A stretch of 64,000 bases of DNA from Loripinus fragilis (lineage: Eukaryota; Mollusca; Bivalvia; Lucinida; Lucinidae), in contig OZ026525.1 of NCBI GenBank assembly GCA_964019695.1, positions 70,167,753-70,231,752 of the forward strand, in the 5' to 3' direction. Of this stretch, positions 1 to 14,372 are shown one piece after another. The translations under genes and the position numbers were made by a program. Positions within the stretch are counted from its first letter, which is position 1; each line of letters opens with the position of its first letter. The notes below the pieces were generated by a model. The model was given only the letters and a program-made list of their open reading frames with translations, was not told the origin of the DNA and searched no databases.

Positions 1-139
1 TCTGAATCCGCGCATGTTATATTTTACAAAAAGTAATAAAGTCAGCTTTCCCTTTTGGTCCAAATAAGTGACCTTGTCTTCTTCTAAGTTATAATGCTTT
101 ATCGACTTCTGATATCCAGCCAGTCAAGTAGTGCACTAA

Positions 140-363
140 CCCTTAAAAGTCGTCTGCTTTTCTCGTCTGCTGAAATGTTTAAGAAACCTCTATGGCAAAC
201 AGTGTGGACCCAGATAAGACTGCTCCTATAGGAGCAGTCTGTTCTGGGTTCACGCTGTTGGCTTCTGTACTTAATTCGTCTGTAATGGAAGGAAGTTATT
301 TGCAGCAGACGACTTTAGCAGACGACATTTTCAGTTGCATTTTTTTTCTTGGCGCTTTAAGGG
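140..363 (+). mobile_element. MITE family A, copy 1
   Basis: A 224-bp element with imperfect terminal inverted repeats (CCCTTAAAAG at the left, CTTTAAGGG at the right). Each end carries two subterminal copies of TCGTCTGC or its complement GCAGACGA. The centre is a hairpin whose core is AGACTGCTCC-TATA-GGAGCAGTCT. A second copy in the same orientation lies at 52401-52638. There is no coding capacity, so it must be mobilised in trans; the superfamily is not assigned. Confidence 0.7.
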
Positions 364-1842
364 CTAACATTATTGATATTGATGTATTGTGAGGCTAAAA
401 AACAAATTAAATGTTAATCACTTTAGCTAGCTTCATTAGAAACCAGCAGGCCTTGATCTACAATTATGCAAAGAATCGCATTTTACTTACCGCCCACAAA
501 CATATATAAAATATTTCAATATATACTAGAGGACTATGAAAACGCATTACCATATTTTTGCACTTTTCTTGCAAACCGTATATGCGATTGAAAAGTTACT
601 GGCATGTTTTAATGTGCAGCCCAGAATTGGTATGAATCAGTCATTAATTTGACTGAACTATCACGCGACGCTGCTGATGACGTCACATGGGTACTTGCAG
701 TATCCAGCACCTTTCTGCACAGTTAGTTGAAGCTTTTTGATTATTTTTGTTGTTTAAGCTGTGGCATGTATGATACCATATCAGCAACAGAGTTTATAGA
801 CTTTTTTTCTGATTAAAAGTAATTGATAACTTCAATATTTTGAAAATAAACGTCAAATTGGAACGTCAATTTACAGCTAATTTTTAGAAACATCTCCATA
901 AGTTACCTTTATGCACGCTTTCATAACTGATATTGACTACATACACTGACAATCATGTAGGAAAGACGTTTTGCTGTAAATCATGACAAGAGATCTGCTG
1001 TCATGTGATTGAGAACGTCTAAAAATTACGTTAACGCCACTTGTACAATACAAAAGACACGTAATACAAGCGTAATTTATGCATAATCTGTCATTTGTGT
1101 ATGCCCTTAGCCTCTTCCTACAAAACCGGACGTATAAAAATCAAAACTTTAAAAGGCCCAAGATGTTGAATTTTATTACTAGACTATAGTAATCAGGGTG
1201 GGTGGGGTTTGTCGGTATCTTTAAAGGGGTGTAAATTTGAGCATACCGAACTGTCAATTAATTTCTGATCGTTCAATGATGAATAAGCAATCGTGAAAGA
1301 AGCCAAGGTCGCAAATCTGTTGAGTCAGGAATCAAAACTAATGCGTGTTAACTTGCAGCTGAATTGGTGTCCTTCAAAATCGACCACCCCTGTCTTAAAA
1401 CGGATACTTTTACCTTAAAGTAAATTTACAACCATGACTTTTCTAGGACACACTACAAGCTAGTCAGTCTATGATATGCAATAACAATTATCTTGCTGAC
1501 ATTTTCAGGGTTTGTGAATAAAGGATTTAATCTGGGTAATACGTTTTCAAATTCCTTAAGTATATTTGGTAATTTTCGCATTATGCGAAAAATTGCTCTT
1601 TAACGTGCATTCACAGCTAGTTATTTTGATATGAGGCCTCAAATTTGACTTGGGCCTTCATCTTTGTTTCTTCTTTAAGTGCAAAAGAAGCAGAGGCACT
1701 GACAACTGCGCAGAAGTATTGGCACATAATATCGTTGGCTACTCACCAATGCAATTAAAACCAAAATCACATCAACTTGTCCATACCTTGACTGAATAAC
1801 AAGAAAAATAATTTATAATATAGCTGAAAAGTGTGCCTTTCT
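364..1842. other. unannotated AT-rich DNA
   Basis: About 1.5 kb of AT-rich sequence. I see no exon-like open frame with splice sites, no repeat shared with the rest of the window and no RNA gene. Confidence 0.5.
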
Positions 1843-2644
1843 CAGGGCTTACCCTGGCTAAGAATTTGCTGTAGCCAACACTGTAGCCAAATGAAAAAAG
1901 TTGGAGCCAAATGATATTAACTTTAGCCAAGGTTTTAACCAGAAAGTAGTACATGTATATCGACAAGTTGTTTTGTATTCAACTCTTTGCCCGCTTGGGG
2001 CGACTCTTGATTTCTGCTGAAAACCCTTGCAAACAGTTTGAATCCAGATCAGGCTGGACAGAATGTCGAGCCTGGTCTGGATCTAAATTGTTTGATACCC
2101 TGATGGTATTGAAAAACTCCAGCATCAAAAGAGTTAAATATGGCACAATAATAAAGTGTGAAGGAATAATAAAAGCAATATTTGAAAATCCAAAAGATGA
2201 TCAAAATACACTTTTCACAGATATGAGGGTCTGGATGGGGCATAATGATTAGTGAATAATGGCCCTTTTTATAATAAATAGTGAATAATGAGGCAAAAAA
2301 ATAATGAATAGTGAATAATGAGAGCCTAAAAATTAATGAACAATCCTATTTTTAATGAATTGAAGAAAAATATTGATGAATAGTGAATAATAAGATTTCT
2401 TTGCCATCTTTCTTACTCTTAATGAATCATTGGTCTTACTTTAATGAATAACCCAAAGTTTTAATGAGATGTATAATGGGCTAAATTTTTAATGAAAAGT
2501 GAATACCAGACCCCCCATCCAGACCCTCAGATATGTAACTTTCTAACCACCTAGAGTGTACTTTTAGCCAATGACTTATATTTGTAGCCACTCTACATTT
2601 TTAGTAGCAAATGGCTACAACGCCTAATTGCAGGGCGAGCCCTG
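1843..2644. mobile_element. TIR element with palindromic ends, CTTTCT duplication, hosting a nested MITE
   Basis: The left end CAGGGCTTACCCTG and the right end CAGGGCGAGCCCTG are inverted copies, and each is itself nearly palindromic. The six bases outside each end are identical (CTTTCT at 1837-1842 and 2645-2650), as expected of a target-site duplication. The body has repeated GTAGCCAAATG-like words near both ends. About 310 bp of the interior is a second insertion at 2225-2528, so the original element was about 490 bp. It is non-coding. Confidence 0.65.
2225..2528 (+). mobile_element. MITE family B, copy 1, with AGATAT target duplication
   Basis: The ends are GAGGGTCTGGATGGGG and the inverse of GAGGGTCTGGATGGGG. 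The flanks are exact AGATAT duplications (2219-2224 and 2529-2534). The interior is a run of degenerate short repeats based on AATGAATAGTGAATAATGAG. An opposite-oriented copy at 43950-44206 also has a 6-bp duplication. No open frame is credible, because the low-complexity interior gives only artefactual ORFs. Confidence 0.8.
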
Positions 2645-2975
2645 CTTTCTGGACTTCATGATTGCTGGCTTTTTTGTATTTAGATTACCATTCCGCTTAC
2701 GAGCAACTCCAAAACGAGCAGGAGCAGAGGCAGTGGACAGCATTAAAGCAGACTCTCTCGATGCTAGATCAGACAATAGCAGATCTAACAGTGATGTGAT
2801 GGAGTCAGTGAAAACTAACAGAAGAGAACAACAACAAAGACATAAACATTTACTCAATAAGGCAAGGAGAAAGCGAAATATCGGACTACAAATGGCATAT
2901 TCAGCTTATGCATAAACCCTTAGCTGTCTACAGGTTTTACACCTGCCGAAACAGATTATCACATTTGATGAGTTG
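2645..2975 (+). other. unassigned stretch with a weak exon-like segment
   Basis: After an acceptor-like TTGTATTTAG (about 2675-2684) a glutamine- and glutamate-rich helical frame runs to about 2798, with words such as AYEQLQNEQEQRQW and MLDQTIADLT. It then meets a possible GT donor or a stop. An overlapping frame is rich in R, K and Q. No partner exon was found and I do not recognise the protein. It may be a fragment of a captured gene or chance. Confidence 0.2.
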
Positions 2976-3215
2976 TCAATTACTGTCGTGCCAACCAAAA
3001 GTGACAGTGACGTAATACTTTGTTTACAGTTGTTAAGTAAAGCAATAACTTGTACACTCTGTTTCGCCTAATGCAAATCGATATATCACTTGTGTATTAA
3101 TCCTAACCTGTGGATAGGATTAATACACAAGTGATCTATCGATTCTAAGTCCCTGATAACTTTGCAAACAAAACATGACGTCACTGTCACTCTTGGCTGG
3201 CAGGACAGTATCTGT
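2976..3215. repeat. long inverted repeat (foldback)
   Basis: The arms meet at about 3111. The inner arms (about 3078-3110 and 3113-3146, including ACTTGTGTATTAATCC and its complement) differ at only about two positions. The outer arms share words such as GTGACAGTGACGT and its complement at 3000 and 3180. The structure could fold into a hairpin of over 100 bp per arm. It is probably a palindromic MITE. Confidence 0.7.
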
Positions 3216-4224
3216 TGTCATTTTATGATATGCCTAAGTTGACAGACAAGGGCGCAGATCGTTATTGATGAAGTCAAATAGTTGGTTCAAACATATTTTA
3301 TCTGTATACTTTGTACATAGAACAACATATAAGGACATACAATGATATACAGTATACAAATGGGATTCAAAAGATTGTTTTTAGACTTATGCGAATCTGT
3401 ATCCCATACAGTCAAATATTTGAGTGGAGAACAGTCAATAAAATGTATAATACAAAAATAGACCATTTTCTTCATATCTTACTTCATATGTAAAATTATA
3501 AAATGAATTAGATGATAACAGCAACTTGTTACACTGTCCATATGTTTAACTATAAAGGGTATTAAAGGACAAAAGTCCATGAAGAAAGAAATCATGCATT
3601 ATGTACCATTTAAGCCTGTACATGAAAAAAAAACCAACAAAGCAGTGGCGGATCCAGAGGGGGTTCAGGAAGTTCACTTGAACCCCATCCCATCCCCTGT
3701 TTTTAAATATCCTATAAAAATAAAATATTTGGCCTTAGTGAACCCACAATTATTTTATTTTTATTTTATTTTTTATTTTTATGCCTAAGTTGACAGACAT
3801 GGATCGAAGCAGATCGTTATTGACTTCATCAATAAAACAAAATAAAAATAAAATAATTTGGCCTCAGTGAGACCAAATTACGTATTTCATTTCAAAGGAT
3901 ATTTAAGAAAAATTCGATATAATTAGCAAAGCGACCCAACACCTTTGTACAGAAATCCTGGATCCTCCCATACAAAGTGATCTATGAGTAAAGGCTTATC
4001 TAAAGATGAGATGGTTGGGGCCTGATGCTTTGGCTGTTGTCAGGGAGCCAGCATTAAACTGTTTTTACTAGCCAATGTTTAATTATTAAAGGAATCTTTA
4101 TTTATCTATTTGTTCGTGATATTTCACATTCCCTGTTAATGGTGGCAGCGAATTTATAAACTCGAAGTGTAGAAATTTTACAATGCATCCTTGGTTTGTT
4201 GGTATCCCGTATGCCAAACAAAAA
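3216..4224. repeat. direct repeat pair and T-rich tract, otherwise unannotated
   Basis: About 55 bp containing ATGCCTAAGTTGACAGACA and AGATCGTTATTGA occur at about 3230-3281 and again at 3780-3838, with the distal part rearranged. Between them lies a TTTTA-rich tract (about 3750-3782). Nothing else is recognisable. Confidence 0.45.
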
Positions 4225-4556
4225 GATCTTACATAAGTGCTCATGTTTTATTGAATTTTTTAAATGAGTTGAGGAAAAGTTATAAAATGCGAGGCTTGCA
4301 GAAGATGTATCACCTTTTTGAAACGAATTTAATAAATTCAATAATAAAGGTGCATGAATGTTAGATTCTGTTTGTCACATGACATTAAAATTACTTCAAA
4401 TTTGCATTTTTGGCATGAAAACGCAAAATTTTGTCATCTTTTGGCAATTTTTAAAATTGACGTCTTTACGTAACGTTACTAAATCTGTAAACCACTAATT
4501 TTTCATCAATTTTATTAAATGGCGTTGTTTCACTCCCAGACGCTACGTCATGCGAC
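4225..4556 (+). repeat. dispersed repeat family C, copy 1
   Basis: Begins GATCTTACATAAGTGCTCAT and continues with AATGCGAGGCTTGC, AATAAATTCAATAATA and GGCGTTGTTTCA. Related copies lie at 25140-25436 (opposite strand), 56753-56950 and 62085-62425. The copies share order and length but have drifted. There is no clear TIR or tRNA-like head, so the class is not assigned. Confidence 0.65.
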
Positions 4557-4704
4557 AAAGTATGTTTCAATAGAGAGGAAAACTTGTTCCTTAAAAGTGG
4601 CTACTATTTAAGGAAAGGATATGCTGAATATAGGCTGAAAATACAAAAGTGTCCAATTTGGAATAAATATTAAATTATTGTTTTTGTATTAAAAACGATT
4701 CTTT

Positions 4705-7205
<2,501 letters not shown>

Positions 7206-7715
7206 TACAGCTAACTTCCCTCAAATGTGTCTTATGCTAGACCAATTCCTTTGGGAGCATTCGTCACGTGACTGTGACATTTCTTGTTCACATTGATTTT
7301 TAATTTTACACAACTGTGTTTGCGAAGAGAGTTGTAGACTGAGAAAAAATGCCAATTTGTCGAAACTGTTCCAAAATCAAAGATGCTGTAGTTAACTCTG
7401 CGCATAGATGAAAACATAGAGTATTTTGACCTAAGTGCAAATAAACTAAGTCAAATATGTCGGTCAAAAAGTTACCTTGCGCTGCGCTTATTCTTTGACT
7501 AAAGAGATGGATGGTTTGGTCAAATTTAAGATTCGCTGGTGCATTCAGCTAGTGGGATCATCTCGAAACCATCAGTTTTGGAGCACGTGCATTAACCCAT
7601 TTAAGCCGAAAGAACTTGCCTACCCTTATCAATTGGACCAGTCTATTTCTGTTTTAAAAAGGGTTGTTTGGTGTTTTTTTCATTTTTATCCAAATTTTAA
7701 TAGAATGTTCTGTAC

Positions 7716-7782
7716 GCAAACAGTGGAGACACTGATCAGACGTCGCGTTCTGTGGCGTCTGATCTTGGTTGGCACTGTTTGC
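7716..7782. repeat. core hairpin of a MITE-like element
   Basis: GCAAACAGTG and CACTGTTTGC form the base of a 67-nt stem, with CTGATCAGACG and CGTCTGATC pairing inside. The same arrangement is the centre of MITE A (195-262, 52471-52539) and of the intronic MITE at 54934-55135. The surrounding 7590-7830 is probably the rest of an element, but I could not fix its ends. Confidence 0.6.
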
Positions 7783-8784
7783 ATATGTCCCACTAAAAGG
7801 AGGCCAGGTATTTTATATGAGTAACGTGAGAATTTTGAAAGAAATTGAGAAGGAAAACATGGGAATGTTTATACTTTGTTATGTCTTCGGTCAGCTGAGC
7901 TCAGTAAAGAGTTTGGCTAAAGGGACCTATGCTATTCCAAAATGTATGTAGTGCTATTCCAAAATGTCTGTAGTGATGCTTCTAGAGTACATGATTGCTG
8001 GAATGACGCGAAAACTCGAGTCAGAAGGGAAAAATATGCCCTGCGCACAAATGCTACATATTTAAATAGCTAGTGCCATACATGCTTGGTGCATTTAATC
8101 AAAAACAGAAGTTAATTTCGTTTACCGTAACCTACAAATATTAGTTTAGTTGACCTACCTACAAATATTAGTTAAGTTGATAATAACCTACCAATATCGG
8201 CAATTCTTCTCTACGGAAGAGGTATTGTGCCATACATTATTTTTTAAACCATCGGCGCAGATATTTCTTTACATTTCTCACGTTTTAACTATCTTTCTTT
8301 CAGCGTCAACGTGAAAATGGTATTTAAAACTCATGAAACAGTGCAAAACAATACTACTACGTCCCTGCAATAGATGAATGACCATTTCATGGCATGTACT
8401 TTCTTCAGTACAGAGATCAAAAAGAAATTGTGTATGATCAGGAAACACCACAATCACATACTACAGAGCAACCAACGGCACCGCGAGGAAGAACCTTAGA
8501 ACATTTATATTAACAATTTATCTGTTTGACAATACTAGCAAAGCAAGTCAGCTTTTCACCAACAATGAAATTATAAGACTTGGCCTAATAAAAAACTAAG
8601 AAAATTTGACTAAATTCAAATAGCTGCAAAATCTCCATCTATGTACACAAAAACCTGTTTGCGCGACAAACTTCAGACCTTTTGGAGAAAATTGGCGCTA
8701 TTGTTCTCTACAACTTTCATCGCGAACACAATTGCTAAAAGAAGAAATAAAAATTTATAGTCGAAAATCAATGCGAAAAACATA

Positions 8785-9000
8785 AGAAATCATCTTTTTT
8801 TTTATATATCTACACGTTATTCTTAAAACGCCAATCTCCCAAAGCCTTAAATTTGGCCCAAACTGGCAAGTTCTCTAATTTAAGCCTATTAGGGCGGACA
8901 ATTCTTTCACTGTAAAAAAGTAAAAGTTGGATAAACCAATTAGTCCATAAGATAAAATGAAATAATGGGGCTAATTAAGGTGTTGGTTGCAGCCCCTAGG
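8785..9000. repeat. degraded fragment of the 28.5-kb foldback family
   Basis: Words such as CAAATTTGGCCCAAA, TTTAAGCCTATT and AATAAACCAATT-like strings occur in the same order as in the right arm of the foldback at 28481-29055, with many substitutions. The left arm is missing. Confidence 0.5.
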
Positions 9001-9190
9001 CATCAAGGTTCCTATATATCATTTTAAGACTGAAAGTATGCTGAATATGATACACGGTGTTGTCAAGCTGTAAACCTGTGCAGTTATTTGTAAACGTATG
9101 GTATTTATATTATTTGTCTATTTAAATTAAAGTTTCTGACATACAGAATGAGTGTCAGACATAATATTTTCAAACACGGTATGTACGCTT

Positions 9191-10810
9191 AAGCTAGTAT
9201 CTCACTGGGATGCGAGCAATTTACGACTATTTCGAGACTAATTTGAAACACGTTTTGGCGACAGAAATACGACATTGCAACCATAAACGTTGCGGTCACA
9301 CCGAATAGGTGAATAAGACATATTTGCGACAGTCGCAAGAATGTCGTACGATTGTCGCACGAATCATTGGCGAATGTTTCACGACATTCGCGCGACATTC
9401 GTGCGACATTCGCGAGACACTCGCACGATGTTCACCCGATTAAATTGCGAGCATTTATTACCATTGACCGCCTCACGACGCTCTCAGGAACGTCGTGCGA
9501 CTGTCGTGCGAAGGTCGTGCGACTGTCGCACGATGGTTTTGCGAGAAATGATAAACCAAGAAAAATAAACATTCTAGCAAGCATTGAAACTTCAGACTAG
9601 GAAGGTACTACGCTGTTGGAAGGAACTAGAGGGCTGGAAGGAGCTAGATTGTTGGAAGGTGTCACGCTGCTGGGTGTGTTGGACTGTTGAATGGTAGCAA
9701 ATATTGAGTTAGAAAAAAGTTACTCGTTTATACTGCACAGTTATGATGGCCCTTCAAGCAGCTCAAGAAAGTCAGTCGAGAACGCACATGCTTTAGTTGC
9801 CCATACGTATGGCATTATGAGCCCAATCAATTCAAAATTTCAATGAGTTCGGATGAGCCTCGTATTGCGAAAATCTATTTGATACAGTTATGCGCACAAC
9901 AAAGGCACATATCAGACTGCACTGATGCGCATTCAAATCAGAATCTTAGTTGTCCGCTGCAGTGATAATTTGTTTATAGGGTTCTGTATGCCAAATTCAA
10001 CTCTTAGAAGGGCTGCTGAGACTAAGCAGGCTGTTGTAGTCTTACCAAGACACAAAATAATTCCTTTATACTGTAAAAAGCAATCATTTAAGTAGGCCTT
10101 ATAAAGCATACTTAACAAAATTATCTTCTCAGAATGCAGAACCATTTTTAATAACTGAAATTACTCCAAACAGTATACATGTAAGTGAGCCTAATCAATA
10201 CACCATACTTATATGAAACTATCCTCTCAGATAGCAAGAATACTTGACAACTGGAATTTGTCAAAATGTATTCTTAAGTATGCCTAACCAAGATCTCGTA
10301 ATAGAGGGAACTTTCATCTCAGATAGGAGGAACTCTTTTAACGAACCTTTGGCGACATAATTGCCAGTACTTTAAGATACTCGCGCGATAGTCGTGAGAC
10401 GTTCGTGCGACTGTCTCACGACGTTCGCCAGAACATCGCTTAGTTTAATTTACTCGCAATGTTGTCACGAAGTTTCTCATTTATGCCGCAATTGATTCGC
10501 AATTAAGTCTTAATTATCTCGCAAATATGTCGTGTTCCAAAATGATTGCAACTAAATTGCGAGGGGTCGGCGACAAGTTCGCGACGGTTTCGAGACACCC
10601 GCGATGACTTTGCGACCATTTTGCGAGGAATTTTGTCGCATAAAATTTTTGAACATGTTCAAAATTTTTGCGACTACTTTGCGCCACTTGGCGACACATG
10701 CGAGGACATTACGAATCACTGGCGACTGTTTCGAGACTGCTTTGCGACCCGCTCGTGATGTCTGTCGCCAGCTGTCGCAAAACAGTCGCAGTCCAGTGAG
10801 ATAGGGGCTT
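9191..10810. mobile_element. 1.6-kb TIR element with GTCGC-rich subterminal arrays
   Basis: The left end AAGCTAGTATCTCACTGG and the complement of the right end, AAGCCCCTATCTCACTGG, match at 15 of 18 positions. Within about 400 bp of each end are dense repeats of TCGC-containing words (GTCGCACGA, GACATTCGCGCGA, GTCGTGCGA). The middle 700 bp is AT-rich and non-coding. Subterminal arrays of one word usually mark transposase binding sites. The CACTG-like inner end recalls EnSpm/CACTA, but no clear 2-3-bp target duplication was found, so the superfamily stays open. Confidence 0.7.
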
Positions 10811-10962
10811 TAGTTGTAGAACAAGAAAAAGAGGAAATCATGCACTTGGTAATTTGCAAATAGTATTTAATTAAAAGGAGGAAATTGTGTTATTGGTGAA
10901 AGTTTCGCCCTATTAGCGTCTCTTTGTAAGCTTTTAATGCAAAATTGTTTCCGCTGGATATG

Positions 10963-12290
10963 CTATCAATATAGATTTTGGTACAGAATCATATTTTCCA
11001 CAATTATACTGAACGAAACTTCTAAACCGCCAGTTAACAAAGCACACTTTTCAATATAACTCATTTATTATTAAACTGTTTGAAATGATATTTGCCACAG
11101 TATATTTGGACACATGTATGCGTCGATTGAACATAACGCAGTTTGATTCAATAAGGATGTTCATTTATGCGTAACGATAGAGTACTTATACCTGTTTTGC
11201 ACGTGGCACACAAATGTTAAATGTTTATCGCCAAGTGTATACTCGTATTTTCATCGACACCTATCGGACAACTTTATTTAATCACAAAAACGCCAACGTT
11301 ATGGTTGTATGAGTATAAAGTAGAGGGGTCGGTCTGTGGGTTCAATCGAAAATGGGGCCTCGCTGAGACTGATTCATAATTTATCATAAAGTTTGACATG
11401 TTTTGATAGAGCCGAGAGTTTACACCACAACATGTCGGTCATTTTTCATTTTTGCACTCGTATGACGAGAAAAATCGACAAAAACTGAGTTTTACGTATG
11501 TCATAAAATGTCCTGTATAGTCCACCATACTTTGGTGCGCTGATGCACAAATGCTGCATACGAACGTCGGAAGTGTCGAGATTGATGTGCAGTAAACGGT
11601 TAATGGGTGACGAATGTTTCAAAAATTTTGAAGACAAAAACATTTCATCATTATAAACACATTTTTGTGTTCTTTTAGGCCATATGGGCCTCCATAGAAG
11701 CACTGAATTGCATAAAAATTGCTACTTTATTACAAAATTAACACGATAGTGTTCAATAATGTCCATTTACAGCACAAGAAAGCTTCAGTAAAATTGTGGA
11801 CAAAAACATGTCATCTCCTTAAAGCATTCTTGTGTTGTTTATGTCATATGGGCTTCCATAGGAACATTGTGGATTTCCTGAAAATTGCTTGTTAATAAAA
11901 GCGAAATCCAGAAATGTTCAATAATGTCCATTTATAACACCATAAAGTTGGTGTTTTCACTTTAGGTCCCTTGAATACTCGGTTTTAAGCGATGAGTTCA
12001 AATTCTAGCGTTTGTGTGAAAATGAAATGCGATGGTGCCTTTATACAGTCTATCAATCTGGCATGTTATTTTCAATTTATGAAAATGAAATTTTGACAGG
12101 TTCTGTTTAATTGATTTTTCCATATTGAGTGTAAATTTTAGCCATGTGCGTATCATATATGATAAGATATATGAGAAAATGTCGAGTGGCGGTTTAGAAG
12201 TTTCGCTCAGTATATATTCATCGAAAATTCAAGAAGTTTGGAAAATATGATTCTGTGCCAAAATTTATATTCATAGCAAGTCTTAATTCA
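10963..12290. repeat. outer inverted repeat around the 11.0-kb TIR element
   Basis: Outside the TIR element at 11007-12212, the flanks are also inverted copies: ATATAGATTTTGGTACAGAA at about 10971 pairs with the complement of the sequence at about 12245-12275. The right copy has about 20 extra bases next to the inner element. Either the true termini lie farther out than the TA duplication suggests, or one element sits at the centre of a second palindrome. Confidence 0.6.
11007..12212. mobile_element. TA-flanked TIR element, TACTG ends, with an internal tandem duplication
   Basis: The ends are TACTGAACGAAACTTCTAAA and, complemented from the right, TACTGAGCGAAACTTCTAAA. TA lies immediately outside both (11005-11006, 12213-12214), as in Tc1/mariner elements. 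The interior holds two diverged copies of an approximately 190-bp unit (about 11640-11780 and 11800-11945) marked by CATATGGGC and GTTCAATAATGTCCATTTA. No transposase was recognised. It is probably non-autonomous. Confidence 0.7.
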
Positions 12291-13590
12291 TTGGACTACA
12301 TAGCAAACTTTGATAACGTATGATACAAATCATTTATATACCATATGTTTACGCAGCTCATTAATTCAAAACAACCAATACTCCTAAACAAACACCGTGA
12401 CAAGCATTGAAACTGTAGTGGATATGTGAAGTTTTGAGACTTTATTGTTATCCGTTAACCTGTAACACAATCATACACGCATCTCAGTTAACATGTCATA
12501 CTAGAAACACTAAAATGTTATAGTCGGGGAACCAAGGTAGAAAAAATGCTAACCCTTGCACCCGAAAGGTATACAGCTGGATTTTGTATGGTTGCAAAGG
12601 TAATTCTATGGTGTATCTGAAACCACTGTATAGCAGACTCGATCGACTTGCATAACGCCAGAGCAGACAACTTTCTACGGAAGCCCAGCAAGAACATGTC
12701 AAAATATTATTTTTCAAAATTTTATATATTTCAATCAAAAAAGCTCAGGATTGAAAAATATTGAGTTTATATAATAATACAACATCGGCGTTGACCTCAG
12801 AAGCAGTGGTGGTCATCTAAGAATACTGCTTATTGATTTTTAAAGCATGCAGATTAGGGCATCCCCATTTTGAAATTAGATTTATAGATTTCTGTTCTTC
12901 AAATCTTATTAAAACTGCATTCATTGCCCCAAAATGTATTTGATAATTATTTATATATCGCTTGGAAGCATATCTCGTAAAAATTGTGTGCTTACTTATT
13001 CACTTTTGTCCTCCCGCTGAAGTGGTTTGAATTGCATATTTTTTTACATAAATAAATAAATTTTAAATTGAATGTGTTTAAACACTGCATACAGTTAGAC
13101 AGACGTTTGGGACATGATTTAGGACAATTTATTTTATTTTCTATGGCAAACTAGAAAAGGTAGCTGAAAAGTGAAAATATGAAACCACGATAAGTTGATA
13201 CTTAGTAATTTAGCTCATGCCAGCGGGTGCGTAGTTACATACCAGGACAACTTAAGAGCAGTTTAACACATAAATGAAATTTATCAAGGTTTAAAGGATG
13301 TTTATCTTCCATATTTACAGTAGCTTTGAAACAGGGGGTCATTGTTGGGACCAAGGGGATTTTTATCTACTGAAAACAATAATTTCATTAAACAGTGGTA
13401 AAATAAATAAGAAAAAACTCGTATAACTATTATCATATTACCATGGAAAACCTGTCTATTCCCGTCTGAGATGCAGAAATGTAACCGCATAGTATTTGTA
13501 AACACAAAAATGTCCCTAAGAAGATTATTTTGGTGCACAAATGACAGTCCATACTTTTAAATGCATTTGGTAGTGTATTATTGTATTATC
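12291..13590. other. unannotated AT-rich DNA
   Basis: About 1.3 kb with no supported exon, repeat or RNA gene. A minus-strand frame at 12496-12738 lacks splice context and recognisable motifs. Confidence 0.45.
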
Positions 13591-13594
13591 AAAC

Positions 13595-13695
13595 AGTCAA
13601 ACGGCTTCTCATACCAACCCTCCAGATAAGAGTGCGTAATAGAAAATTAGTTTTGTTATTTCTCAACCAAAACATATGTTTTGGGTACTTAAATA
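13595..13695 (-). repeat. MITE family F, partial copy
   Basis: Contains AAGAGTGCGTAATAGAAAA and TTTCTCAACCAAAACATATG, the terminal segment of the family also seen at 20250-20490, 56520-56680 and 62640-62795. Only one end is present. Confidence 0.55.
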
Positions 13696-13702
13696 TAGAG
13701 AA

Positions 13703-13951
13703 CATATGAGCCGCGACATGGGATTTCCAACAATGTGGTATGTGCGACCAGAAAAGCCTCAGATCAGCCTGCGCATATGCGCAGTCTGATCAGAGCATTT
13801 GCTAGTCGTTAGGTATTCTATGATTCTTAAGCTACCGACTGAACGCCATTTGGAGTTTTTAAGCTTAATTTAAGGAAGCTGCACAGGCTCGTTTGAGTTT
13901 ACAATTATCAAAATACCACATTGTTGGAAATTACATGCTACGGCTCATATG
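13703..13951 (+). mobile_element. MITE family D, copy 1
   Basis: A 249-bp element with TIRs of about 40 bp: GAGCCGCGACATGGGATTTC and CAACAATGTGGTATGTGCGAC at the left, mirrored at the right. A central hairpin contains GCGCATATGCGC and CAGTCTGATCAGAGC. Copies lie at 57456-57678 (same orientation of the hairpin) and 63641-63878 (inverted). It is non-coding. Confidence 0.8.
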
Positions 13952-14372
13952 GATAACAGAGTCAGCGGCTCTCCCAAAAAGTAGCCACTCAGCTGCCTAA
14001 ACCTTACTAAAATTTTGTTAATAATTTCATCTTAATATTAGGTAAAAACAGCGCAGAAACTGACACCAAAATTACCATCATAGAGAATCACAACAAATGT
14101 ACGGCTTAGAATGGTCATTGTTTTCAAATTATCGGGTGATTAAACCAATTTAAAGCTTCAGCTGTTAGTAATAACACACGGATGCAAAAGTTACCTCGAG
14201 GCGTGAGGACCATTCTGTCCTTTACGGCAGAGATAACCAGGTGTCTCTTACTGTTTGCTGGTGCCCTTTGCCTGTTTCAGTAGCGGCTATATAGACAGCT
14301 TTGATCAAATTACAGGTTTCACAGTTATAATTATTATTTATCTTAGAGTCATGCATCGTGGTTTCCCTCAAA

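Larger units (their letters stand above)
7206..9190. other. mostly unannotated, with fragments of dispersed repeats
   Basis: Apart from the hairpin at 7716-7782 and a foldback fragment at 8785-9000, I see no genes. A short stretch at about 8436-8495 (words CCACAATCA and ACCAACGGCACCG) resembles the left part of the repeat at 56281-56340. At about 8130-8190 ACCTACAAATATTAGTT occurs twice in near-tandem. Confidence 0.45.
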
